Assembly: GCA_002440945.1 (NCBI GenBank)
Contig: DJWG01000119.1
Location: 5,135 to 19,150 of the forward strand
Source of the DNA: Rhodobacteraceae bacterium UBA6236
GTDB taxonomy: Bacteria; Pseudomonadota; Alphaproteobacteria; Rhodobacterales; Rhodobacteraceae
Length of the DNA: 14,016 nucleotides
Direction: 5' to 3'
The translations under genes were made by a program, and so were the position numbers. Shown here piece after piece: positions 7,423 through 14,016 of the stretch. Below the pieces are notes generated by a model. It saw only the letters and a list, made by a program, of their open reading frames with translations. It made no database searches and had not been told where the DNA came from. Within the stretch, counting starts at the first letter, position 1. Each line of letters begins with the position of its first letter.

Positions 7423-8566
7423 TCACCTTGACCGACTGCCCGCGCGCCGTCAGCGCGATTTCACCCCGGCACAGACGCAAGGCATCCTGACCGAAAACCT
7501 CGGCCCGCCAGCCGTGCAGCGCCGCCACGTCGCGTTCCCCCGCCGCCAGGGCGTCAAGTTCGGATGACGTGGCGACCAGCTTCTGCGCCACGCCCGCCTG
7601 TTCGGATTTCGCCTTCAGCAGCACGCGCAGCAGGTCGGCAAGCGCCGTGTTCACCTGCAACTGTTCCCGATCTTCCTTGACGCGCGGATAAGTCTCGGGC
7701 CGCGCCTCGAGCCCCGTCCTGATCGCGGCAAGGATGCCTTCGGCGATGTCCGGCCGGCGGCCTTCGCGCAGCAGAAGCCGCGACCGCCCCAGTTCCTCGA
7801 TCGAGGTCGGCTTGGTCGAGGCCAGTTCCAGAAGCGCGTCGTCCTTGTAGACCCGGCTGCGCGGCACGTTGCGGCTTTGCGCATATTCCTCGCGGAACCG
7901 CGCCAGTTCCCGCACCACAGACAGGAACTTGCCCGAGGTCGTGCGTGTCTTGACCTTCTCCCACGCCTCCTCGGGGCGGTTGATGTAGGTTTCCGGGTTC
8001 AGAAGGATCGCTTCCTCTTCCTCGACCCAAGGCTCGCGACCGGTCTTATTCAGCTCGGTCGACAGGAATTCGTAGATGACGCGCAGGTGGGTGACATCGG
8101 CCAGCGCATAGGCCTTCTGCGCCTCGGACAGCGGACGGCGCGACCAGTCGGTAAAGCGCGAGGTCTTGTCGAGGCTTTCGCGCGCGATCTTCCTCACCAG
8201 CGTCTCGTAACCCACCTGTTCGCCAAACCCGCAGACCATGGCCGCGATCTGGGTGTCGAAAAGCGGCGTCGGGAAGACATTCCCTTCGACAAAGAAGATC
8301 TCGAGATCCTGGCGCGCCGCGTGGAAGACCTTGACCGTGCCTTCATGGCGGAACAGGTCGTAAAGCGGCTCCATCGACAAGCCGTCGACCAGGGGATCGA
8401 CCAGCACCGCCGCGCCGTTCTTGCCCGGAAGCGCCATCTGGATCAGGCAGAGTTTCGAATAATAGGTCCGTTCGCGCAGGAATTCGGTATCGAGCGTGAC
8501 GTAGGCTTCGGCCTTGGCCGCCTCGCAGAAACGCGCAAGGTCTTCGGTCGTGGTGATGGTCTGCAT
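7412..8566 (-). CDS. rnd: Ribonuclease D
   Basis: 384-residue DEDD-type 3'-5' exoribonuclease for tRNA and stable RNA 3'-end trimming, cytoplasmic. All catalytic positions are visible: D26 and E28 in TLDTEFLRE, D87 in HAARQDLEIFF, and Y153/D157 in YALADVTHL, the DEDDy form. An HRDC domain at about 212-285 follows (FLSVVRELARFREEYAQSRN), then a C-terminal HRDC-like region. Length matches alphaproteobacterial RNase D. Only a weak GGA precedes the ATG, but the N-terminus fits the family exactly. It lies downstream of purN in the same orientation but is separated by a 170-base gap holding a stem-loop, so it probably has its own promoter. The purN-rnd order is familiar from Rhodobacterales. Confidence 0.97.
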   Translation of the reverse strand: MQTITTTEDLARFCEAAKAEAYVTLDTEFLRERTYYSKLCLIQMALPGKNGAAVLVDPLVDGLSMEPLYDLFRHEGTVKVFHAARQDLEIFFVEGNVFPTPLFDTQIAAMVCGFGEQVGYETLVRKIARESLDKTSRFTDWSRRPLSEAQKAYALADVTHLRVIYEFLSTELNKTGREPWVEEEEAILLNPETYINRPEEAWEKVKTRTTSGKFLSVVRELARFREEYAQSRNVPRSRVYKDDALLELASTKPTSIEELGRSRLLLREGRRPDIAEGILAAIRTGLEARPETYPRVKEDREQLQVNTALADLLRVLLKAKSEQAGVAQKLVATSSELDALAAGERDVAALHGWRAEVFGQDALRLCRGEIALTARGQSVKVIPA

Positions 8567-8654
8567 GGGGTCCAGCTTTGCACGGGGTCATCCCGCTTTG
8601 ATCTCGCTTATGTGAAATCCCCGGCAATGAAAAGATACGGCTTCTTCTTTGTCC

Positions 8655-8709
8655 AAATACTCAATCCGCCGCGGGGCACCCCAGAGCGACGCCTCCGGCG
8701 GGAGTATTT
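8655..8709 (-). terminator. Rhodobacterales-type stem-loop downstream of purN
   Basis: AAATACTC (8655-8662) pairs with GAGTATTT (8702-8709). After a three-base bulge, CCGCCG (8666-8671) pairs with CGGCGG (8696-8701), around a 24-base loop. The right arm reads CCTCCGGCGGGAGTATTTTT, a sequence often seen at gene ends in Rhodobacterales genomes. It sits 28 bases past the purN stop and 89 bases before rnd, which fits a purN terminator. The minus-strand side lacks a long U-tract. The taxonomic association is from memory and supports an alphaproteobacterial source for this side of the window. Confidence 0.65.
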
Positions 8710-8736
8710 TTGCAAAAGAGAAACAAGGGGCACGCG

Positions 8737-9327
8737 TCAGGGCAGCAGGACGGGCCGGCGGTCGCCAATCGCGAACCGGCGCAGCACGGCGGGGTAAAGC
8801 CGGTGTTCCTGCGTCAGCACACGCGCGGCAAGGGTTTCGGCGGTGTCGCCCGGCAGGACCGGAACCCGCGCCTGGCCAAGGATCGGGCCTGCGTCGAGGT
8901 CGGCGGTCACTTCATGGACCGAACACCCCGCCTCGGCGTCGCCGGCATCGAGCGCGCGTTGATGGGTGTGGAGGCCGGGGTATTTCGGCAGGAGCGAGGG
9001 GTGGATGTTCAGCATCCGGCCCTGGAAGCGCTGCACGAAATCCGGGGTCAGGATGCGCATGAAGCCGGCCAGGACGACCAGATCGGGCGCGTAGCCGTCG
9101 ATGCATTCGGCCAGCGCGGCGTCGAAGGCTTCGCGTCCGGCGAAGGCCTTGTGGTCGAGGTGGCGGGTCGCGATGCCGGCCTTGGCCGCGGTCGCCAGCC
9201 CGGCGGCATCGGGCCGGTTGCTGATCACGGCAGCGATGTTGACGGGCAGATTGCCGGCATCGCGGGCGGCGATCAGCGCCTCCATGTTGCTGCCGCGGCC
9301 GGAAATCAGGATGACGATATTCTTCAT
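8737..9327 (-). CDS. purN: Phosphoribosylglycinamide formyltransferase 1 (apparent alpha/beta chimera)
   Basis: 196-residue GAR transformylase that moves the formyl group of 10-formyl-tetrahydrofolate to GAR in purine synthesis. The phosphate-binding loop SGRGSN (9-14) and catalytic N107/H109 in NIHPSLLP and D145 in DLDAGPIL are all present, so the frame is intact. The N-terminal half (MKNIVILISGRGSN, AAVISNRPDAAGL, YAPDLVVLAGFM) reads like betaproteobacterial PurN. The C-terminal half (DAEAGCSVHEVTADLDAGPI, VLTQEHRLYPAVLRRFA) reads like Rhodobacterales PurN, where beta proteins usually have GATVHFVTPELDHGPI and QAVRWF. The start overlaps the upstream lipoprotein stop as ATGA. Gene identity is certain; the chimera call is inference from remembered family patterns. 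Confidence 0.97.
   Translation of the reverse strand: MKNIVILISGRGSNMEALIAARDAGNLPVNIAAVISNRPDAAGLATAAKAGIATRHLDHKAFAGREAFDAALAECIDGYAPDLVVLAGFMRILTPDFVQRFQGRMLNIHPSLLPKYPGLHTHQRALDAGDAEAGCSVHEVTADLDAGPILGQARVPVLPGDTAETLAARVLTQEHRLYPAVLRRFAIGDRRPVLLP
8980..9054. other. Probable lineage junction (assembly chimera or recombination point) inside purN
   Basis: This segment encodes residues 92-116 (ILTPDFVQRF through NIHPSLLP to KY), the most conserved part of PurN and the place where beta-like sequence gives way to alpha-like sequence. Everything left of it (rnd, sufE, the GGCGGGAGTATTT stem-loop) looks Rhodobacterales. Everything right of it (dedA, HDOD, PEP-CTERM) looks Rhodocyclales-like. The exact crossover cannot be fixed by eye, because a shared stretch is by definition uninformative. 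Confidence 0.7.
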
Positions 9328-10028
9328 TTCAAAAAACTCACCGGTAAAAAGATCGTGCTGGCCACGGTGTGGGTCAGCCGGGAAAAATTGCGGCCATTGC
9401 GATCGGCGACGATCTTGGCCATGAAGTCGAGCAGCCCCATGATCCGCCCGAATTCGCGCTCGAAGGACAGGTTGCGGTTGCCGGGATCGAGCTCGTTCGA
9501 GATCAGGAAGGGCTCACCGGCCGCATTGCGGTCGTGGCCGAGCTTCCAGACGGCGACATCCATGTTGCGGGCGCTGTTGTAGAGCTTCACTTCGTTCAGG
9601 CTGTCGAGGATGTAGAACTCTTCCTTGTGCTCGTAGGCGGCATCGACCATGGTCAGCAGGCCGTAGACCAGCGCTGCGACGCGGTCGCCGGTGTAGGACT
9701 CGGTAAAGGCCAGCGCCGCAGCCGGCCCCTCGCGCAGTCCGTTCATTTCCGGCCAGCGCTGCTGCAGGCGCTGCTTCAGGCGATCCAGCGCCGCCTCGCG
9801 ACTGGGCTGGCCGGCCTTCTTCCATTCCTTGGGGTTGCGCTTGTAGAGCTTGTCGGCGATCAGCAGCAGGCCATTGATGACTTCCTCACGGTTGGTATCG
9901 GCGATACGGTCAACCTCGGTCTTGGCCAGGTATTTGACATCGACCGTCGTCTCCGACTTGCCGTCCTTGCCCAGCTTGGTCGAGCAGGCCGCCAGTACCA
10001 GGGTGAGAAGGACGGCCAGCCAGCGCAT
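9324..10028 (-). CDS. Uncharacterised lipoprotein between dedA and purN
   Basis: 234-residue protein of unknown family. The signal peptide MRWLAVLLTLVLAAC has a lipobox (LAAC, C15), so it is likely an outer- or inner-membrane lipoprotein. The mature part is rich in charged helices (ADKLYKRNPKEWKKAG, REAALDRLKQRLQQRW) with a more hydrophobic middle (DRVAALVYGLLTMVDAAY). No catalytic motif is recognised. The ATG at 10028 shares one base with the dedA stop (TGATG), and its own stop overlaps the purN start (ATGA), so the three genes form a tightly coupled operon. The frame is open upstream to 10172, but those residues overlap dedA and lack signal-peptide character. Confidence 0.88.
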   Translation of the reverse strand: MRWLAVLLTLVLAACSTKLGKDGKSETTVDVKYLAKTEVDRIADTNREEVINGLLLIADKLYKRNPKEWKKAGQPSREAALDRLKQRLQQRWPEMNGLREGPAAALAFTESYTGDRVAALVYGLLTMVDAAYEHKEEFYILDSLNEVKLYNSARNMDVAVWKLGHDRNAAGEPFLISNELDPGNRNLSFEREFGRIMGLLDFMAKIVADRNGRNFSRLTHTVASTIFLPVSFLK

Positions 10029-10669
10029 CAGGCTTCCTTGCTCTTGACGTAGCCCCAGCCGATGGGGATCAGCGACGAAATGATGATGCCGATGATGATC
10101 AGCGACAGGTTGGCCTTGACCCAGGGCAGGTTGCCCAGCCAGTAGCCGGCCAGGCACAGCGAGACGACCCAACCGGCGGCGCCGATCAGGTTGAACATGG
10201 TGAAGCGCGCGTAGCTCATCGAACCGATGCCGGCGACGAAGGGGGCAAAGGTCCGGAACAGCGGCAAAAAGCGCGAGATGACCAGCGTCTTGCCGCCGTG
10301 TTTTTCATAGAAGGCGTGCGTCTTGACCAGCGCGTCGCGGTTGAAGAAACGCGAGTTCTCCCAGTGAAAGACCTTGGGACCGAGAAAGCGGCCGATCTGG
10401 TAATTGAGCGTGTTGCCGAGCACCGCGGCAACGATCAGCACGGCGATCAGCGTGAAGATGTCCATCCCCCCTTCGCCGATGGCAGCCAGTGCCCCGGCCA
10501 CGAAGAGCAGCGAATCGCCGGGCAGAAAGGGCGTGACAACGAAGCCGGTTTCGGCGAAGACGATGAAGAACAGGATGCCGTAGATCCACAAGCCGTACTG
10601 CTGCACCATGACCGCCAGATGCTTGTCGAGGTGAAGGACGATTTCGATGAACTGCGAGAGGATTTCCAT
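10028..10669 (-). CDS. DedA family inner-membrane protein
   Basis: 213-residue polytopic membrane protein of the DedA/SNARE-associated (VTT) family. Members act as lipid scramblases/flippases, are implicated in undecaprenyl-phosphate or phospholipid recycling, and depend on proton motive force. Visible hallmarks are FAETGFVVTPFLPGDSLLFVAG (acidic E40 and D52) and the re-entrant motif SRFLPLFRTFAPFVAGIGSM with its conserved arginines. Hydrophobic segments lie at about 28-60, 70-88, 140-180 and 185-207. Length is typical. ATG 10669 is the family-like start. No clear Shine-Dalgarno is seen, and the frame is open upstream through noncoding-looking sequence. It heads the operon with the lipoprotein and purN genes. 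Confidence 0.93.
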   Translation of the reverse strand: MEILSQFIEIVLHLDKHLAVMVQQYGLWIYGILFFIVFAETGFVVTPFLPGDSLLFVAGALAAIGEGGMDIFTLIAVLIVAAVLGNTLNYQIGRFLGPKVFHWENSRFFNRDALVKTHAFYEKHGGKTLVISRFLPLFRTFAPFVAGIGSMSYARFTMFNLIGAAGWVVSLCLAGYWLGNLPWVKANLSLIIIGIIISSLIPIGWGYVKSKEA

Positions 10670-10823
10670 GCGGCGCGCCGGGCGGTGAATGAGGGTGCAT
10701 TTTACCCCATGCCCCCCTTGAAGCAGGGCTGGCTCCCCACGAGAAACACCCATACTCCCGTTGGCATTTATAACTTTTGTACTATCCGATACTATTCCCA
10801 AAATACAAACTGGAAAGCTGTTC
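10670..10823. promoter_or_regulatory. Divergent promoter region between dedA operon and HDOD gene
   Basis: On the minus strand a TAAAAT hexamer (10704-10699) lies about 30 bases upstream of the dedA start and could be its -10. The -35 at the right distance is poor. On the plus side an AT-rich patch (about 10766-10805) precedes the HDOD gene and contains TACTAT twice exactly ten bases apart (10780-10785 and 10790-10795), so both copies face the same side of the helix. The second could be a -10. These are weak matches without experimental support. Confidence 0.35.
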
Positions 10824-12134
10824 ATGTTCGGATTCATCAAGCGCTTGTTTGGCAGCCAACCCGCCGGCTGCACCGAGCGCCCGGCCGCCCCCGCACCGTT
10901 GCCGGTGGCTCCCAGGCCCGCCGCGCCGGCCGTGGTTCTACAGCGCGACGAAATCATCGATGCCACCACCCGGATCGCCGGCTACCGCTTTTCTGCCCGC
11001 CGGATCGCCCCGACGGAAGATATCGACGCTGCGGCGACGCATGCGGTCCTGCTGGCGAGCAACATCGCCGCGCTGGCCGAGCGTCGTCTCGCCCTCATCC
11101 CGATCTCGGTCGACGACTGGCAGCGCCTCGATTACCGCCCCCTGATCGCCGCCCGGACGGTGTTTGCGCTCAGCCCGCCGGCGCACCCGGACCAACTGGC
11201 CGAATGGCAGGAAGCCGCCGACGCCATCCATGCCTGCGGCGCCAGCATCGCGCTGGACAGCGCCGCCCTGGATGCCTTGGGCGACGCAGCCGGCCGCTAC
11301 GCCGATTACCTGCTGCTCGACTTTTCCGCCGCCTCGCTGGCCAACTTCGAGCAAGCGATCCGGACGCTGCGGACGACCCACCCCAAGGCCCAACTGATCG
11401 CCGACCGGGTCAATCGCTGGCCGGAACATCGCTATTGCCTGGCCAACGACATCGCCTACTGTCTCGGCAGTTTCAGCACAGCGCCGGACGAAGAAAAGCA
11501 AAACGGCGAAATCGACCAGAGTCGCCTGGTCCTGATCGAAATGCTCAATGGCCTGCGCCAGGAAATCGATCTCGAAGAGCTCGCCCAGATCGCCAAGCGC
11601 GACCCCGGAGTCGTCGTCAAAGTGATCGCCATGGCCAACTCCCCGCTGCTCGGGCTGCCCCAGACCGTGACCAGCATCGACCAGGCGATCATGGTACTCG
11701 GCCGGCAGCAACTCTATCGCTGGCTCGCCATCGGCATGTTCCGCGCCGGCTCGGCCTCGCCCCGGGACGAAGTCCTGCTTGAACTGGCGCTGGCCCGCGG
11801 CCGCTTCCTGGAGCTTCTCGGCCAGGAAAAATTCGCCAAGGCGGAATGCGACGAACTTTTCCTGCTCGGCTTGCTGTCGCTGCTCGATTCGCTGCTCGGC
11901 CTGCCGATGGCCCAGGTGGTCGAACGCATCCATCTGACGCCGGCGTTGCGCGAAGTCCTGCTCAACAACGGCGGACCGCTCGGCCGCTACCTGCTGCTCG
12001 CCATCGCCGTCGAAAAAGGCCACGTCCAGAATGTAGCCCGCCTGGCCGGCCAACTCGGCCACTCGCTGGAGGCCGTCGAAGCCGCCTCCGTCGAAGCGAT
12101 CGCCTGGGCCGAGGAAGCCGCCGGCTCGACCTGA
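10824..12134 (+). CDS. EAL-like/HDOD domain signalling protein
   Basis: 436-residue cytoplasmic protein with the two-part layout of YuxH-type EAL/HDOD proteins. After a Pro/Ala-rich tether (residues about 12-38), residues 40-220 resemble an EAL domain (DEIIDATTRIAGYRFSAR in place of the usual Q-P-I opening). They lack a recognisable EAL tripeptide and metal-binding acidic set, so cyclic-di-GMP hydrolysis is unlikely. Residues about 230-400 form an HDOD domain (DLEELAQIAKRDPGVVVKVI, SIDQAIMVLGRQQLYRWL), an HD-like fold without the catalytic HD pair, used in signalling scaffolds. The ATG at 10824 has GGAAAG eight bases upstream. Upstream in-frame codons look noncoding. It is divergent from dedA and converges on the PEP-CTERM gene. 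Confidence 0.9.
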   Translation: MFGFIKRLFGSQPAGCTERPAAPAPLPVAPRPAAPAVVLQRDEIIDATTRIAGYRFSARRIAPTEDIDAAATHAVLLASNIAALAERRLALIPISVDDWQRLDYRPLIAARTVFALSPPAHPDQLAEWQEAADAIHACGASIALDSAALDALGDAAGRYADYLLLDFSAASLANFEQAIRTLRTTHPKAQLIADRVNRWPEHRYCLANDIAYCLGSFSTAPDEEKQNGEIDQSRLVLIEMLNGLRQEIDLEELAQIAKRDPGVVVKVIAMANSPLLGLPQTVTSIDQAIMVLGRQQLYRWLAIGMFRAGSASPRDEVLLELALARGRFLELLGQEKFAKAECDELFLLGLLSLLDSLLGLPMAQVVERIHLTPALREVLLNNGGPLGRYLLLAIAVEKGHVQNVARLAGQLGHSLEAVEAASVEAIAWAEEAAGST

Positions 12135-12245
12135 CGCTTGCCCGACGAGCACTTCCCGACAAGCCTCGCCCGGAATTTCAATTTTTAGCCTTTTTTGGGG
12201 CCGACCGTAGCATTCCCCATGTTTCACTGTAGATACGGTGGACAT

Positions 12246-12270
12246 AAAAAAACCCGCCGCAGCGGGTTTT
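12246..12270 (-). terminator. Rho-independent terminator of the PEP-CTERM gene
   Basis: AAAACCCGC (12249-12257) and GCGGGTTTT (12262-12270) form a perfect 9-bp stem with loop CGCA. On the minus strand the hairpin is followed by seven U residues ending at 12246, the classic intrinsic form. It lies 18 bases past the PEP-CTERM stop. The rest of the 12135-12288 gap holds only a T-rich patch near 12181-12196 after the HDOD gene. The stem could also stop HDOD transcripts, with only four U on that side. Confidence 0.93.
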
Positions 12271-12288
12271 CTGGATCGACGCTGCCGC

Positions 12289-12894
12289 TTACTTGCGGCG
12301 ACGCACGGCACCGAGGCCGACCATCGCCAGCGCGACCAAGGCCATCGAGCCAGGTTCCGGAACCTGGTTGCGACCGGCAACATAGGTGAAGTCATCGACG
12401 ATCACCCAGTCGTAGCCACCAAGCGAGGTCAGTTCGACGCGCGAGATGCCAGCGTGTTGTGCGCCATAGAATTCGGAGTACGTAGCACCGGTATCACCAC
12501 CAACGAAAACCAGCGTTTCCAGCAGATTGTTGGCAGAGTCGTACAGCGAGACATTCCAGCTCGGGTTGGCTGCGCCCCAGTCCATGCCGAAGGCCGAGAC
12601 GGGATTGGCAAAGGCGATCGAGAATGCGCTGTTGCCGGTATCGCGGGTGGTCAGGGTCTGGCCGCTACCCAGCCAGCTGCTGCCGCCTTCGCCGAAAGGA
12701 GCGATACGCAGGGTGCCCGAGGTGGTCGAGAAAGTAACGTCGCCAACCGTGTAGCTGGTGGCGTTGCCGGTCGCCATGCCGGTGAAGTCGATGACGCTGC
12801 CGCCGGCCAGGGCGGAATCGGCGCTCGACGAAATCAGTGCGGCGTGGCTCAGCGAGGATGCGCAGATCATCGCTGCGGCAAGTAGTTTCTTCAT
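12289..12894 (-). CDS. PEP-CTERM sorting domain protein
   Basis: 201-residue secreted protein with the tripartite exosortase signal at its C-terminus: VPEP at 178-181, a hydrophobic helix (about 183-196) and a basic tail RRRK. The N-terminal signal peptide MKKLLAAAMICASSLSHA has a likely AxA-like cut before residue 20. The mature body is Gly/Ser/Thr/Asn-rich with beta-strand character (SVIDFTGMATGNATSYTVGD, VTSF-like and WNVSLYDSANNLLE strands), typical of these otherwise low-identity surface/extracellular-matrix proteins. Such proteins are cut by exosortase and linked to exopolysaccharide and floc formation. No exosortase gene is in the window. GGAG lies six bases before the ATG. A candidate sigma-54 promoter lies upstream and a terminator downstream, so it is monocistronic. 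Confidence 0.93.
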   Translation of the reverse strand: MKKLLAAAMICASSLSHAALISSSADSALAGGSVIDFTGMATGNATSYTVGDVTFSTTSGTLRIAPFGEGGSSWLGSGQTLTTRDTGNSAFSIAFANPVSAFGMDWGAANPSWNVSLYDSANNLLETLVFVGGDTGATYSEFYGAQHAGISRVELTSLGGYDWVIVDDFTYVAGRNQVPEPGSMALVALAMVGLGAVRRRK

Positions 12895-12932
12895 GCTTTT
12901 CTCCGGAATAAAATTTATGGAGATCAGCCGGC

Positions 12933-12950
12933 AGCAAAAACCATTCCCAC
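12933..12950 (-). promoter_or_regulatory. Candidate sigma-54 promoter of the PEP-CTERM gene
   Basis: Read on the minus strand, GTGGGAATGGTTTTTGCT has GG and GC separated by exactly ten bases and ends TTTGCT, as in the -24/-12 consensus (TGGCAC-N5-TTGCW). The T before GG is replaced by G and the CAC is not kept. The GC is 40 bases before the start codon, placing a transcript start near 12922. Upstream, TTGATTTTGT (12997-12988) and ACAAATCAA (12971-12963) form an imperfect inverted repeat that could bind an activator. PEP-CTERM genes are known to be RpoN/PrsR-controlled in floc-forming betaproteobacteria, which supports the reading. Confidence 0.5.
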
Positions 12951-13029
12951 GCAAAAATCATATTGATTTGTAATGATTCTTCAAAAAACAAAATCAATCA
13001 CTGTCAAATATCCCGACACAGCCGAACCA

Positions 13030-13064
13030 GGCATTCCAAAGGCGTAGCGCGCCCCTGGAACGCC
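13030..13064 (-). terminator. Structured hairpin downstream of katG
   Basis: Outer arms GGCATTCCA (13030-13038) and TGGAACGCC (13056-13064) pair over nine positions with one mismatch that becomes a G-U wobble in the minus-strand RNA. An inner stem GGCG (13041-13044)/CGCC (13050-13053) closes a five-base loop. It begins 10 bases past the katG stop. There is no U-tract, so it may be an RNA-stabilising or Rho-assisted end, or a dispersed repeat element rather than an intrinsic terminator. Confidence 0.45.
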
Positions 13065-13074
13065 CGCAGCCAGC

Positions 13075-14016
<942 letters not shown>

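Noticed and set aside
10298..11782. 494-residue plus-strand open frame across dedA and the HDOD gene
   Set aside because: It crosses the divergent promoter region and then turns into an Arg/Pro-rich off-frame reading of the HDOD gene.
10938..12395. 485-residue minus-strand open frame opposite the HDOD gene
   Set aside because: Composition is typical of antisense to GC-rich coding DNA, and it runs through the terminator and into the PEP-CTERM gene.

Overview
The window is high-GC proteobacterial DNA, but it appears to join two lineages. Positions 1 to about 9000 look like a Rhodobacterales (Paracoccus/Rhodobacter-type) alphaproteobacterium. They carry an RND efflux pair, a luciferase-like enzyme, an XRE-cupin regulator, a trimethylamine-dehydrogenase-like flavoprotein, sufE, a small lipoprotein, rnd, the 3' half of purN, and a stem-loop with the GGCGGGAGTATTT motif common in Rhodobacterales. 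Positions from about 9000 to 14016 look like a Rhodocyclales-type betaproteobacterium. They carry the 5' half of purN, a lipoprotein, dedA, an EAL/HDOD protein, a PEP-CTERM protein with a candidate sigma-54 promoter, and the 3' part of katG. The lineage calls rest on remembered family patterns, not on a database search.

Layout, left part. The minus-strand efflux operon is adaptor then RND permease, with a 4-base ATGA overlap, and the permease runs off the left edge. Next, on the minus strand, come an LLM-class flavin oxidoreductase and an XRE-cupin regulator. The regulator is divergent from a plus-strand OYE/Fe-S/FAD oxidoreductase across an AT-rich intergenic with a GTAAAA/TTTTAC inverted repeat, which looks like a small regulated oxidative catabolic locus. 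The oxidoreductase converges on sufE, and the two stop codons lie in a perfect 16-bp tandem duplication. A lipoprotein gene (plus) then converges on rnd (minus), with a hairpin over the rnd stop. A Rhodobacterales-type stem-loop separates rnd from purN.

Layout, right part. dedA, an uncharacterised lipoprotein and purN form a tightly overlapping minus-strand operon. Divergent from dedA is a degenerate-EAL/HDOD signalling gene. It converges on a PEP-CTERM gene that has a strong Rho-independent terminator. katG enters from the right edge.

The most important observation is that purN reads as one intact ORF but changes lineage character within the conserved stretch around NIHPSLLP. Its downstream neighbour, rnd, is alpha-type and its upstream neighbours are beta-type, and the purM expected upstream in Rhodobacterales is absent. 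The simplest explanation is a metagenome assembly chimera through a shared conserved word in purN. Recombination at purN is the alternative. No tRNA, rRNA, CRISPR array or insertion sequence was seen, and no gene-free stretch exceeds 180 bases.
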